Positions 1-7,050 of a stretch of DNA of 24,592 nt are shown in pieces (positions within the stretch are counted from its first letter, which is position 1; every line of letters begins with the position of its first letter). The notes beneath the pieces were generated by a model. It worked only from the letters and a program-made list of their open reading frames with translations, was not told the origin of the DNA and ran no database searches. A program made the translations under genes and the position numbers. Source of the DNA: SFWF01 sp045537915 (GTDB lineage: Bacteria > Bacillota > Clostridia > Oscillospirales > Acutalibacteraceae); NCBI GenBank assembly GCA_045537915.1, contig JAZSQK010000017.1, forward strand, positions 1 through 24,592, given 5' to 3'.

Positions 1-141
1 CAGGCTGGCCGTTGATGATGATTATTTGTACTCGGATGGTATACTTACCATCAGCGACGAGGATCGCGGAGAGTGAGACAGATGGAAGCGGTAATCGAGT
101 TGAAGGGCGGGGAGTACGAGACCAGGATTGGAATCGAAGGG
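1..141. repeat. Terminal direct repeat, left copy (circular overlap)
   Basis: Identical to 24452-24592. The simplest reading is an assembly overlap of a circular molecule of about 24,451 bp. A length of 141 matches a common maximum assembly k-mer, so it is probably not a biological terminal repeat. It contains the end of the gene that starts at 24279 (TGA at 74-76) and the start of the next gene. Confidence 0.95.
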
Positions 142-486
142 CGCTTCTCGCAATTCGTGGACGAGTGGCTGGAGAAGTACGGAGACAGGACGGTCGCCAT
201 CTGGTGCGTCATGGACGAGTTCGGGGAGAAGTGGGATCCCGAAGAATCCGAGCCCTTCTGGATCGAGGGGCAGACGCGCCGCTACTTGTTGTATGGGCCC
301 GCGGGCTCCGGCATCATAGAGCTCCCCTGGACCGGCGAGTACTGGGAGGTCCTCATGGAGCGCGAGTATCCCAAGACTTACGAGCTGCTGGAGACCTTCG
401 ACGTGGACGACGCCGAGGAGGGGGAGGGGCCGGTCCTGGACGACGAGGAGGCCAGCCTTCTTTTCAAGGAGGAGGATGACGAATGA
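73..486 (+). CDS. Acidic hypothetical protein (137 aa)
   Basis: I do not recognise a family. The GTG start overlaps the TGA of the upstream gene (GTGA at 73-76); ATG at 82 is an alternative. The protein is strongly acidic, with a Glu/Asp-rich tail ending EEDDE, and has no membrane segment. It has no in-frame CGA. Its TGA overlaps the ATG of the next gene, so it is translationally coupled in the rightward operon that begins at 22847. The acidity recalls DNA-mimic anti-defence proteins of viruses, but that is inference from charge alone. Confidence 0.85.
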   Translation: MRQMEAVIELKGGEYETRIGIEGRFSQFVDEWLEKYGDRTVAIWCVMDEFGEKWDPEESEPFWIEGQTRRYLLYGPAGSGIIELPWTGEYWEVLMEREYPKTYELLETFDVDDAEEGEGPVLDDEEASLLFKEEDDE

Positions 487-1109
487 CCGTCAAGCCCGCC
501 CCCGTAGCATGCCCCGTCTTCCCGGCGGAGCACTACTTCATATTCGACAACCTGGCCGATACCGTCGAGGACACGGACGATCCGACCGCGGCGTGGAACC
601 GCATCCTCGCGGCGATCCGCGACCCGCTGGGCGACCTCGACATGGAGATATGGTTCAAGTACGAGGACGGCACGGACTCCCTGCTCGTCTCGGCGCAGAT
701 AGACGAGGGCCATCCCTACCGCCTGGTGTCCACATGCCTCGACAACGGTCTGATGGGCGGCTTCTCCGTCTACTCGTTTGCGACCTTGGAGGAGGCCAGG
801 GAGGACTGGCCGGGCATGGAGGACGAGACCGTCCTGACCTCGCTGATCCGCGCCGAGCCCCGCGGCCAGCCCATCCCGGAGGGCCGTTGGGACGAGGTAT
901 GGGACCAGGCGGCCTTCGACGAGTGGGACCAGGGCGAGGAGCCGGGCGAGGCCGTCCAGTGCGGCGAGTGGAGGGGCTACCCCGTGTAGGTCACCTATCG
1001 TCTCCCTGACGACTTCGAGGACCGCATGACCGAGGTGCAGATGAGGGGGGAGGGCGACGCCTACCTCCGGACGCTGGTCTCGGACGTCAGGCTCGGTGAC
1101 GGGGAATGA
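483..1109 (+). CDS. Acidic hypothetical protein read through an in-frame TAG
   Basis: The frame opens at ATG 483 (ATGA overlap with the previous gene) and meets TAG at 987-989, which would be residue 169. Beyond it, 39 further codons keep strong G/C at third positions and end at a TGA that overlaps the next ATG at 1106. Stopping at TAG would instead leave a gap of about 116 bases in an operon where every other junction is a 4-base overlap. I therefore annotate a 208-residue protein with a probable pyrrolysine at 169. No family recognised. Acidic and soluble; no in-frame CGA. Confidence 0.8.
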
Positions 1110-1405
1110 CCCGCTACCCCTCCCACCGCGGCCACGTGATCCTCCCCCGCGGGGAGGGCTGGCACGTGCCCGACTTCATGCCGGAGGACGCCGAAGGGAT
1201 AGGGCTGACGCAGGCGAAGCGCCTGATCGACGAGAGGGAGGCCGCCGGGGAGCCCACGCTTTCGCCGTCCTCCGTCACCTGGGACGCGACGATGGGCACC
1301 CAGGGCAGCCACGGCCACCTTACCATCCACTGCGGCCAGGCCGCGGGCCCCCTGGGGCTGGAGAGGGGCGACCCCGTGCGCGTCACCATCCGGAGGAAGC
1401 CATGA
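1106..1405 (+). CDS. Hypothetical protein, possible AbrB-like C-terminal strand region (99 aa)
   Basis: ATG overlaps the TGA of the upstream gene, whose true end is visible only by reading through TAG 987. Residues around 70-96 read GHLTIHC...LERGDPVRVTI, a pattern like a small swapped-hairpin or double-psi barrel, but too weak for a firm family call. No membrane segments. The TGA overlaps the next ATG. A member of the rightward operon of small proteins. Confidence 0.75.
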   Translation: MTRYPSHRGHVILPRGEGWHVPDFMPEDAEGIGLTQAKRLIDEREAAGEPTLSPSSVTWDATMGTQGSHGHLTIHCGQAAGPLGLERGDPVRVTIRRKP

Positions 1406-1755
1406 CCATCGTCATGGCGGCGGACCGTCGCATGAACGCCGTCATGCTGGAGTTCGACCTCCCGCCGATGGAGGCGTGTGCCGAGATCATGGCGGAGGAC
1501 CCCGACAGGGCGGCCGTGTGGGACGTCACGGACGGCCGTCCCCGGCTTCTCACGTCGAGGACGGCCCCCTGGACCTCCAGGGCGGTGATCGAGCGCAGTG
1601 ACGGCCTGCGGGCCACCGTGGGGCTGCCGTGGGGCGCATCCGTCCGCGGGGCGAGGAAGGTCAGGCTTCTGGCGCCCTGGGAGCCCCCGGAGGGCGAGGA
1701 CCTGACGATGTTCCCGTGCTCGTATTATGAGGAGTGGGAGAAGGAAACGGTTTAA
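1402..1755 (+). CDS. Hypothetical protein, last gene of the rightward operon (117 aa)
   Basis: The start is ATG 1402, overlapping the previous TGA; longer upstream extension of the frame is shadow coding. The protein is soluble, with an aromatic/acidic C-terminus (YYEEWEKE). It ends in TAA, one of only two TAA-terminated genes found here, directly before a stem-loop with a U tract. No family recognised. Confidence 0.8.
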   Translation: MTIVMAADRRMNAVMLEFDLPPMEACAEIMAEDPDRAAVWDVTDGRPRLLTSRTAPWTSRAVIERSDGLRATVGLPWGASVRGARKVRLLAPWEPPEGEDLTMFPCSYYEEWEKETV

Positions 1756-1780
1756 GCGGGGAATGACCCCGCTTTATTTT
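1755..1780 (+). terminator. Stem-loop plus U tract ending the rightward operon
   Basis: AGCGGGG, a 5-base loop, then CCCCGCT, followed by TTATTTT. It starts at the TAA of the last operon gene and faces the convergent leftward operon, whose last codon (TAA at 1774-1776) lies in the U tract. Confidence 0.8.
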
Positions 1781-1914
1781 CTGACGCTTCTATAATCGCG
1801 CCATATCATCCCGCATCTGCGGCATTGGAACCAAAACATTTGGTCGATAGGGGAATAGCACTAGCTCCTCCTCCGTCTACCGCATCCGGGGCATATGCTC
1901 TTATCACTGTTCAT
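1774..1914 (-). CDS. Small zinc-ribbon protein with in-frame TAG (hidden gene)
   Basis: Invisible under the standard code because TAG (plus-strand 1861-1863) is codon 18. Read as sense, the frame gives 46 residues with two knuckles, CPGC at residues 8-11 and CRRC at 31-34. The stretch FWFQCRRCG..WR is typical of a zinc ribbon, and the frame ends at TAA. Start ATG at 1914 lies 9 bases after the TGA of the HNH gene. Both halves of the metal site are needed, and they sit on opposite sides of the TAG, which makes this one of the best cases for TAG as an amino acid. Probably a nucleic-acid-binding accessory protein of the leftward operon. Confidence 0.75.
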
Positions 1915-1929
1915 ATCTCAATCTCAAGC

Positions 1930-2448
1930 TCGTTTTCTCATCGGTATCGGCGTCGTTATCACCGGATTGATCTTCGTTAACTCGTCCAGGGTCGCGGCCT
2001 TGGCGCGTTCATCGGCAACGAACGTCTCCGTCACCCTCTCGAACACCTTCGGGAAGGCGGCGTCAATGCGGCGGTGTATCTCGTCGTGGCAGTCCTTGCA
2101 CAGCGGCATCATGTTCCTGGGGTGGTCGCCTCCCCCGAACTGCCTGGGCCTTATGTGGTGTACCTCGGAGGCGTAGCCCCCGCAGCGCATGCACTCGTAG
2201 CCGTAGCCGCGCAGGACGGCCGCCCTCAGCGCGTCCCAGTAGGACGATCCGAAAAGGTCGTCGTCCGGGCCCTTCTCCCGCTATCCCTGGAGGCATGGCC
2301 CCTTGGAGAGCTCCGCGACGACCCAGGTGACGATATGCGCCTTCCTCCGCGTCCGCTGCGCGTTCTTGGCCTCGTCCTTCACCAGGTAGACCTCCAGAAT
2401 GTCGTCGAGCGCCATCAGCGCCGCCATGCGGTCGAACTCCCTTTTCAT
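1930..2448 (-). CDS. HNH endonuclease with in-frame TAG
   Basis: The C-terminal half is a clear HNH domain: CMRC at about residues 86-89, EVHHI with the catalytic His pair near 97-98, N112, then CKDCH at 117-121 and H125, giving a zinc-stabilised beta-beta-alpha metal fold. There is no good start in that half. The frame continues upstream through TAG (2281-2283, residue 56) to ATG 2448, which overlaps the previous gene's TGA as ATGA. The N-terminal half has high third-position G/C and looks helical. The only in-frame CGA is at 1930-1932, two codons before a TGA at 1924-1926, so it makes almost no difference which one ends the gene. Lies in the operon of the DNA methyltransferase; could act in packaging, homing or DNA degradation. 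Confidence 0.85.
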
Positions 2449-2669
2449 CGGAACTCCTCCCCTTGCTCAAGGTAGATGTTGTCCGGGTAGGTCTTCGCCA
2501 GCTCCCGCCATTCGGGTCCGTTGACGATCATGTCGTTGTCCTCGTCCCAAAGCACCGTCAGGCCGCAAAGCGGGCACCGGCGCCTCGTCCAATGGTTGTA
2601 CCCGTCGTCGTACTCGTGGATCACGTCCATCCCCTCGACGGCGTGCGGGCCCCTGCACTTCGCTATCAC
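2445..2669 (-). CDS. Small CxxC-containing hypothetical protein (74 aa, GTG start)
   Basis: GTG at 2669 overlaps the TGA of the upstream gene (GTGA), and its own TGA overlaps the HNH start. The protein contains HEYDDGYNHWTRRRCPLCG, so one CPLC knuckle plus nearby His and Cys residues that could form a zinc site. No known family recognised. A small DNA- or protein-binding accessory factor is plausible. Confidence 0.75.
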   Translation of the reverse strand: MIAKCRGPHAVEGMDVIHEYDDGYNHWTRRRCPLCGLTVLWDEDNDMIVNGPEWRELAKTYPDNIYLEQGEEFR

Positions 2670-2872
2670 CGGTCGTCCTCCACGATTAGATAGGCGTTCA
2701 AAAAAATGTAGGCGTTGAAATTGATCCACCATTTCCCGTCTTCCTTCCGCCGTGCGATCACGCGTTTGACGAGATTCCGGCGGAGGACGGCATGGTCCTT
2801 CGTGGCCTCGATTACTCTCCACCTTCTGCCACAAGTGTCATAATAGCAGCGGCCCTTGACGACCTGGGTCAT
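2666..2872 (-). CDS. Basic hypothetical protein (68 aa)
   Basis: ATG at 2872 overlaps the methyltransferase TGA. The sequence is basic and aromatic (RRWRVIEATKD, WWINFNAYIF) and looks like a small beta-rich domain. No family recognised. The 4-base overlaps on both sides fix start and end. Confidence 0.75.
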   Translation of the reverse strand: MTQVVKGRCYYDTCGRRWRVIEATKDHAVLRRNLVKRVIARRKEDGKWWINFNAYIFLNAYLIVEDDR

Positions 2873-4131
2873 GCCTCCGCCCCCGCGAACTCCTTGAGGC
2901 AGGTCTGCCTCCTCACCCTGCGGTCGGAGAACATCGTGCGGAAAATGGCCTCCAGGACCTCCACGACGATGCTGTTCCCCGCCTGGTTGTAGAGCTGCGT
3001 CTCCGATGACACCATGGAGGCGCGGCGGTAGGCCCAATAGGGAAAGCCCATAAGCCTCCAACATTCGAGTGGGGTCAGGACGTTCACGACCAGGCAGTCA
3101 TCATCAACATCTCCATCAGCTATTTTCATATACTCCCTTCCATGTCTGCCGAGATCGGTCAACGTCGGGCTCATACCCTTCTTCGAGTATATCCTGGTCT
3201 TCAATTCATATGGAATTGTGGAGTCATCCCCGACTATCTTTATGTCGTGGTTGCCTCCGCCGTGGCAAAATATCGTCGGGCTTGCGCCGTCCTGCGAGTA
3301 GATTCTGTTGGCCAGGTCGAGACTTCCCTCCCTCTGCCAGTCGCCGATTACCTTGATGCCTCTCTGAAAGGCGTTGACATATGCGCCGACGTTGCGACAA
3401 AGACTCTCTGGGGCCATGATGTAGCGGTGGGGCTTCCACTGCCCCTCGTTCAAGTCCTCGCCTATGACCTCCAGCGGACGGTCCTCCGACTTCCTCGCAT
3501 CGGTCTGCTGCTCGCGCCATTTGATGCGGTCCAAAGGTATGCGCTTCATGAAGCGCTCGTCCCTCGTTGGCTCCATTATGTCGCGGAGACATAGCGAAGG
3601 GGCCCCGCAGTCCTCCGTCGGGAGCTCCGGGGGCTCCGTTCCGAGGCGGGACACCATGAAGGCGCGGACCCTTTTCTGCGCCGATCCGAAGCGGCTGGAA
3701 TCAAGCTTGGCCCACCTGTTCCGGTAGCCCATCGCCTCCAGCCTCCCGACCAGTTCGCCCCATAGGGGGGATGTGAGCACCTGCGGCACGTTCTCCATGA
3801 GGAGCCATTCCGGTCTCTCTCTCTCGGATTCCAGTAGCCTGACGACCTCCCATACGAGTCCCGATCTGGTCCCCTCGCCCATTCCTTTGCGCTTCCCCGC
3901 CAGGGACAGGTCCTGGCACGGGAAGGAGTAGGTCACGAGGTCGCACGGGGGCAGGTCCTCCACCTTGGTTATGTCGCCGAGGTTCGGGCAGTCCCCGTAT
4001 ATCGCCTTGTAGGACGCGAGGGCGTGCTTGTTGATCTCGCAGACGGCTACGACCTCGAAGGGTATCCCGGCCTGCATCAGCGCCATGCGCTGCGCACCGA
4101 TGCCGGAGAACAGCTCCACTACGCGGATCAT
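2869..4131 (-). CDS. C5-cytosine-specific DNA methyltransferase (420 aa)
   Basis: Transfers methyl from S-adenosylmethionine to carbon 5 of cytosine in a DNA motif. All core motifs are in order: motif I ELFSGIGAQ at about 6-14, catalytic PCQ at 71-73 in SFPCQDLSLAGKRKG, ENV at 113-115, QKRVR near 152, and QAGNS near 383-387. A variable target-recognition region lies between. The length is normal for the family. The start is the ATG overlapping the previous TGA; further upstream in frame is shadow coding. There are no in-frame CGA codons in 420. No cognate restriction enzyme was recognised, so it is probably a solitary viral methyltransferase that protects against host restriction or marks the genome. 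Confidence 0.97.
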   Translation of the reverse strand: MIRVVELFSGIGAQRMALMQAGIPFEVVAVCEINKHALASYKAIYGDCPNLGDITKVEDLPPCDLVTYSFPCQDLSLAGKRKGMGEGTRSGLVWEVVRLLESERERPEWLLMENVPQVLTSPLWGELVGRLEAMGYRNRWAKLDSSRFGSAQKRVRAFMVSRLGTEPPELPTEDCGAPSLCLRDIMEPTRDERFMKRIPLDRIKWREQQTDARKSEDRPLEVIGEDLNEGQWKPHRYIMAPESLCRNVGAYVNAFQRGIKVIGDWQREGSLDLANRIYSQDGASPTIFCHGGGNHDIKIVGDDSTIPYELKTRIYSKKGMSPTLTDLGRHGREYMKIADGDVDDDCLVVNVLTPLECWRLMGFPYWAYRRASMVSSETQLYNQAGNSIVVEVLEAIFRTMFSDRRVRRQTCLKEFAGAEA

Positions 4132-4274
4132 GCAAGCGCCTCCTTCAGCTTCTCGGCCTCCTTCGGGCGGAGCAGGATCGCCGACGTCCTCCCGTCTTCG
4201 GTGACGTACACGAGAACCCCTCCCTCCGTCCTCTCGACGGAGAGGTGGTCGCGGATCGTGCCCACGGTCCACAT
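4128..4274 (-). CDS. Small hypothetical protein upstream of the methyltransferase (48 aa)
   Basis: ATG at 4272-4274 is overlapped by the in-frame CGA that ends the preceding winged-helix gene (CGATG). Its TGA overlaps the methyltransferase ATG. Residues such as GGVLVYVTEDGR and AILLRPKEAEKLKEAL suggest a beta hairpin followed by a helix, as in small antitoxin-like proteins. The family is unknown. It is too short to be found by length filters. Confidence 0.7.
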   Translation of the reverse strand: MWTVGTIRDHLSVERTEGGVLVYVTEDGRTSAILLRPKEAEKLKEALA

Positions 4275-4483
4275 CGCCGGCCCTCCACGTAGCGCCTGCC
4301 CTTCTCGGTCAGGCTCCAGACCTTGCCGTCGTTCTGCACCAGCCCGGCCTTCCTCATGTGGAAGACCTCGCCCCGGATGAAGTTCGACGTGCCCTTCCCC
4401 ACGGACGGGAAGCGCTCCAGGAGCTCCGCCAGCGTCGCGGGCCCCTTCGCCAGCCTCCTGGCCACGTCTATGCGGCGGATCAT
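4274..4483 (-). CDS. Winged-helix DNA-binding protein ending at CGA (69 aa)
   Basis: A compact winged helix: helices at RIDVARRLAKGPATLAELLERF and NFIRGEVFHMRKAGLV, then a wing at KVWSLTEKGRRYVEGR, the usual end of such domains. The next codon is CGA (4274-4276), overlapping the next gene's ATG as CGATG. If CGA were arginine, the frame would run 48 more codons as arginine/serine-rich sequence over the next gene. ATG 4483 overlaps the TGA of the upstream gene. Probably a transcriptional regulator, one of several winged-helix proteins in this operon. Confidence 0.8.
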
Positions 4484-4692
4484 GCCCTCCGCCTCCAGCA
4501 CGCCTTCTTCCCGCCCTCGTATGTGGTCTACCTCTCCGCCAGCCCCATTCTCTCCGCCCCGCTCAGGACCTTGTAGACGTGGGCGGTCAGGGGGTTCGCC
4601 CGCCTGGGGTTCGGCAGCCCGGAGGCGATCTCCGAGGTGCTACGCCATTCGGACGTCAGGGAGTCGATGACGGCCTGGGTGAACTCGCTCAT
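4480..4692 (-). CDS. Winged-helix protein with TAG in the wing (70 aa)
   Basis: Starts at ATG 4692, overlapping the previous TGA. Residues 1-54 form the helices (EIASGLPNPRRA, VYKVLSGAERMGLAER). TAG at 4528-4530 is residue 55. The frame continues as TTYEGGKKACWRRR, the expected wing strand of such a domain, and stops at a TGA overlapping the next ATG. Ending at TAG would remove the wing and break the overlap chain. A pyrrolysine next to the DNA-binding wing is likely. Confidence 0.8.
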
Positions 4693-5144
4693 GGGAGCTT
4701 CCTCCATTTCTGCGCGTCCTCGTCCCAATACTCGTAGTAGGTCAGTACCAGGTCCTCCCAGTCGATCACCCTGATCTCCTCGTCTTCGTCCGGGAACTCC
4801 TTGGCGTCCGGGTCCCACGCGTTGACCGTTCCCGTGAGCACCCCGTCCACGATTGCAAGGTCCGCGTCGTCCCAGCAGGAATAGCCCTTCGCGAACTCCG
4901 AGAAGGCTTCCGGCTCGAAGACCCCGACGTATGAATACTCGTTATCGACCTGGTTTCCGATGTAGCGGGCGCGTATCTCCCCTCCGTCGGTGAAGGGCCA
5001 TCTCTTCGGCGCGTCTATCTCGATCTCGTGGTTCCAGGTCCATTTCAGATTGACGTACCTGACTCCCTGGGCGATGATGAAGGGGACGCAATCCAGCAGG
5101 GCGTCGGCTCCGAACGACGCCTCTCCCGTCCTTATCGTGGTCAT
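4689..5144 (-). CDS. Acidic hypothetical protein (151 aa)
   Basis: ATG 5144 is set by the overlap with the previous TGA; the upstream in-frame glycine/arginine-rich extension is shadow coding. The sequence is beta-rich and acidic, especially the last 40 residues (DPDAKEFPDEDEEIRVIDWEDL). No membrane segment, no recognised family. A DNA-mimic anti-defence role is conceivable from charge and genomic context next to a methyltransferase, but unproven. Confidence 0.8.
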   Translation of the reverse strand: MTTIRTGEASFGADALLDCVPFIIAQGVRYVNLKWTWNHEIEIDAPKRWPFTDGGEIRARYIGNQVDNEYSYVGVFEPEAFSEFAKGYSCWDDADLAIVDGVLTGTVNAWDPDAKEFPDEDEEIRVIDWEDLVLTYYEYWDEDAQKWRKLP

Positions 5145-5347
5145 GGCTCCGCCTCCTTCTCCATCTCCCTTAGCTCGGCCTTCCTGACGGCCTCCTCGTC
5201 CACGTCCACGTCGTAGAAGCGCCACGTGGCGTCCCTGTGGTGCTCCCAGCCCACGAACCTCATCTTCAGGCCCGGCACCCTCCCGATCAGGTCGGCCAGC
5301 CTCACGGGGTCGTTCCCGAACCCGGACAGGCTCATGCGGACGGTCAT
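5141..5347 (-). CDS. Small hypothetical protein (68 aa)
   Basis: Fixed on both sides by ATGA overlaps. Begins with a short beta region (MTVRMSLSGFGND), then WEHHRDATWRFYDVDVDEEA, and ends in a charged helix. No family recognised. The TVRMSLSGF...RLADLIGRVPGL pattern resembles small ferredoxin-like folds, with low certainty. Confidence 0.72.
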   Translation of the reverse strand: MTVRMSLSGFGNDPVRLADLIGRVPGLKMRFVGWEHHRDATWRFYDVDVDEEAVRKAELREMEKEAEP

Positions 5348-5520
5348 GCGACCCCCTCCGAGATGCGGTCGCGTATGGCGTCTATCACGTGGGAGACCTC
5401 GGAGACCTTGGCCAGAATCTCGCCGTCCACCGGGGCCCCCTGCATGCGGAAGCACGCCAGCTCCTCCAGGTCGGCGGCCAGCGATACCAGGTGCTCGCAC
5501 GCCTGCTCGACGGTGGTCAT
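5344..5520 (-). CDS. Small helical hypothetical protein (58 aa)
   Basis: Start ATG 5520 overlaps the previous TGA and the gene ends in a TGA overlapping the next ATG. Predicted as a two-helix bundle (QACEHLVSLAADLEELACF and LAKVSEVSHVIDAIRDRI). No family recognised. Confidence 0.72.
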   Translation of the reverse strand: MTTVEQACEHLVSLAADLEELACFRMQGAPVDGEILAKVSEVSHVIDAIRDRISEGVA

Positions 5521-5771
5521 GCCCCCGGCCTCCTGACGCACGCCGGGTGCTCGGAGACCTTCTCCAGCTCCCCGTCGTCTATCATCTCCAGGATGGCCCT
5601 GGAAGCCTCCGTGCGGGTCCATCCCGCCTTCACGCACAGCTCCTCCAGGCCGAGGACGTTGGCGGGCGCGTCCGGGGTCAGGTTGCGGGACAGCTCCACG
5701 AACCCCATGATGGCGTCCTTGATCTCGTCCCGCGGGTCGTCGTCCCCTTCTATGCGGTACGCGGACGTCAT
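5517..5771 (-). CDS. Putative winged-helix protein (84 aa)
   Basis: Residues 40-75 (LGLEELCVKAGWTRTEAS, then ILEMIDDGELEKVSEHP) fit a helix-turn-helix followed by a wing. ATGA overlaps on both sides. Probably a regulator or DNA-binding accessory protein, like its operon neighbours. Confidence 0.75.
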   Translation of the reverse strand: MTSAYRIEGDDDPRDEIKDAIMGFVELSRNLTPDAPANVLGLEELCVKAGWTRTEASRAILEMIDDGELEKVSEHPACVRRPGA

Positions 5772-6121
5772 TCGGCGTCCCTCCTGATGTGGTACTCCCC
5801 TTCTTCCAGGTAGGTCCTGACCGAATCGAGGGCGCGGTTCATAATTTGCCTCATTTCGTAGTTGGCCCTCATGATGTCTCCGTCGGGCATGCCGTCGATC
5901 ATCATGGCGGCGTCTAACAGCATTATGAATTCCGCGCAGCCTATCATCCCACGCTTGGCGATCAGCCGGAGGCCGGGCTCGTCCAGTCTCCCGCGGAGTT
6001 CCTTCAGGCCGTGCCCTTCAAGTTTCTCGTACAGGTCCCGCAGGTCGGCCTTGTCCATTTTCGCGGTCTCCCTTCTGACCTCCTCGTAGAAGGCGTCGAA
6101 GTCCTTGGGGTCCAGGGTCAT
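5768..6121 (-). CDS. Helical hypothetical protein (117 aa)
   Basis: Mostly charged alpha helix (FYEEVRRETAKMDKADLRDL; ANYEMRQIMNRALDSVRTYL) with a methionine-rich middle (IMLLDAAMMIDGM). No membrane helix is convincing, and no family is recognised. Start and end are set by ATGA overlaps. Confidence 0.78.
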   Translation of the reverse strand: MTLDPKDFDAFYEEVRRETAKMDKADLRDLYEKLEGHGLKELRGRLDEPGLRLIAKRGMIGCAEFIMLLDAAMMIDGMPDGDIMRANYEMRQIMNRALDSVRTYLEEGEYHIRRDAE

Positions 6122-6249
6122 TCCTCCGCCTCCTCATAGCCTTGGAGTTCCCTATCTACCATGCAGTCGCGGGGGTCGCGGTCGAGCATGCAGATTATCT
6201 CCTCCCCGCGCCATCCGTCGTTGTAGGGGCATTTGTCGCAGCGGCTCAT
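6118..6249 (-). CDS. Tiny cysteine-rich protein, possible zinc knuckle (43 aa)
   Basis: Begins MSRCDKCPYND and continues EEIICMLDRDPRDCM, so four cysteines (4, 7, 20, 29) could bind one metal ion. Its ATG overlaps the TGA of the upstream gene and its TGA overlaps the next ATG. In a standard-code reading it is swallowed by a single open frame reaching back to 7215, which is an artefact of unrecognised CGA stops. Confidence 0.7.
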   Translation of the reverse strand: MSRCDKCPYNDGWRGEEIICMLDRDPRDCMVDRELQGYEEAEE

Positions 6250-6446
6250 TCCCTGACCCTCCAGCGGCTCTCGGAGGTCCTGATCGCCCTGCCCTCCCTC
6301 TTGATGATCGCCACCGCCCGCATGAACTCGGAGCGGGATATGCCCATGTCGGCGGCCTTCAGGCTGGCCTCGCCCCCGCACAGCCGGAGGTACGCGACCA
6401 TCGCGTCGGCCATCGCCCTGGCCCTTATCTCCGCGAAGGCGTCCAT
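6246..6446 (-). CDS. Putative winged-helix or HTH protein (66 aa)
   Basis: Helices at AFAEIRARAMADAMVAYLRL, then LKAADMGISRSEFMRAVAII and a final wing-like RAIRTSESRWRVRE. ATG 6446 is overlapped by the CGA ending the upstream gene (CGATG). The TGA overlaps the next ATG. Probably a DNA-binding member of the operon. Confidence 0.75.
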   Translation of the reverse strand: MDAFAEIRARAMADAMVAYLRLCGGEASLKAADMGISRSEFMRAVAIIKREGRAIRTSESRWRVRE

Positions 6447-6664
6447 CGCTGCCCCCCCATCCTGTACTTCCACACGGAGACCACCGTGCGGGTCTTCTCC
6501 CTGTCCAGGAGCCCGCGGAGGGCCATCGCGTGCAGGACCCTCGCCATCGCGCGCATCTCGCGGCGGGTCGGCTCGCGGCCGTAGTAGGACCCCGCGATCT
6601 CCCTCGCGGTCCTCGGCTCGCCGTCGGCCATGATGCCATAGACGCCGTGCCATGCCTCATACAT
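6446..6664 (-). CDS. Putative winged-helix protein, starts and ends at CGATG junctions (72 aa)
   Basis: Sequence MYEAWHGVYGIMADGEPRTA, then REIAGSYYG...MARVLHAMALRGLL and the wing REKTRTVVSVWKYRMGG. Its ATG lies inside the CGATG that ends the preceding gene, and its own first in-frame CGA (6446-6448) lies inside the CGATG that starts the next. Without CGA as stop it would run seven codons further to TAA 6425, over the next gene. Double use of CGATG in consecutive junctions is strong evidence for CGA-mediated termination. Confidence 0.78.
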
Positions 6665-7050
6665 CGGCACGCCTCCCCGATCTCTCTCTGTATGCCGTGC
6701 ATCCTACGGAGCACCGGCCACTCGTTGCGGTCGATCTCCAGCACGCACCGGCCCCCGCACTGCTCCGAGAACACCATCACGGGCACCTTCAGGTCCTCCG
6801 GCACCGGGAACCACACCGCGGACTCGCGGTCCAGGACGGGGCCCTCAAGAACGGCCCTGTCGGTGGCCATCCACGTGTCCAGATGGCGGCGCATGGCGGT
6901 CCCCATGTGGTTGAACCCGTCGGAGGTGTAGACCTCCAGCATTTCGCCGATGGTCAGGTAGCAGCCGCAGCGCCTTCCCTTCCAGATGCGGATGCCGTGG
7001 CCGATGGCGTGCGCCCTGGCCAGGCGGTACATCGTCGCGGATGACTTCAT
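6664..7050 (-). CDS. Paralogue B of a tandem pair, ending at CGA (128 aa)
   Basis: Aligns along its first 75 residues with the upstream gene: MKSSATMYRLARAHAIGHG here versus MKNSIGMYNVARAKALAFG there, and later GFNHMGTAMRRHLDTW versus GFSTDKKAMQRHIEGW. Probably an alpha/beta or winged-helix domain; no known family. The first in-frame CGA is at 6664-6666, after ...EIGEAC, overlapping the next ATG. Read as arginine, the frame stays open for about 180 more codons of arginine/glycine-rich nonsense down to 6118. Confidence 0.8.
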
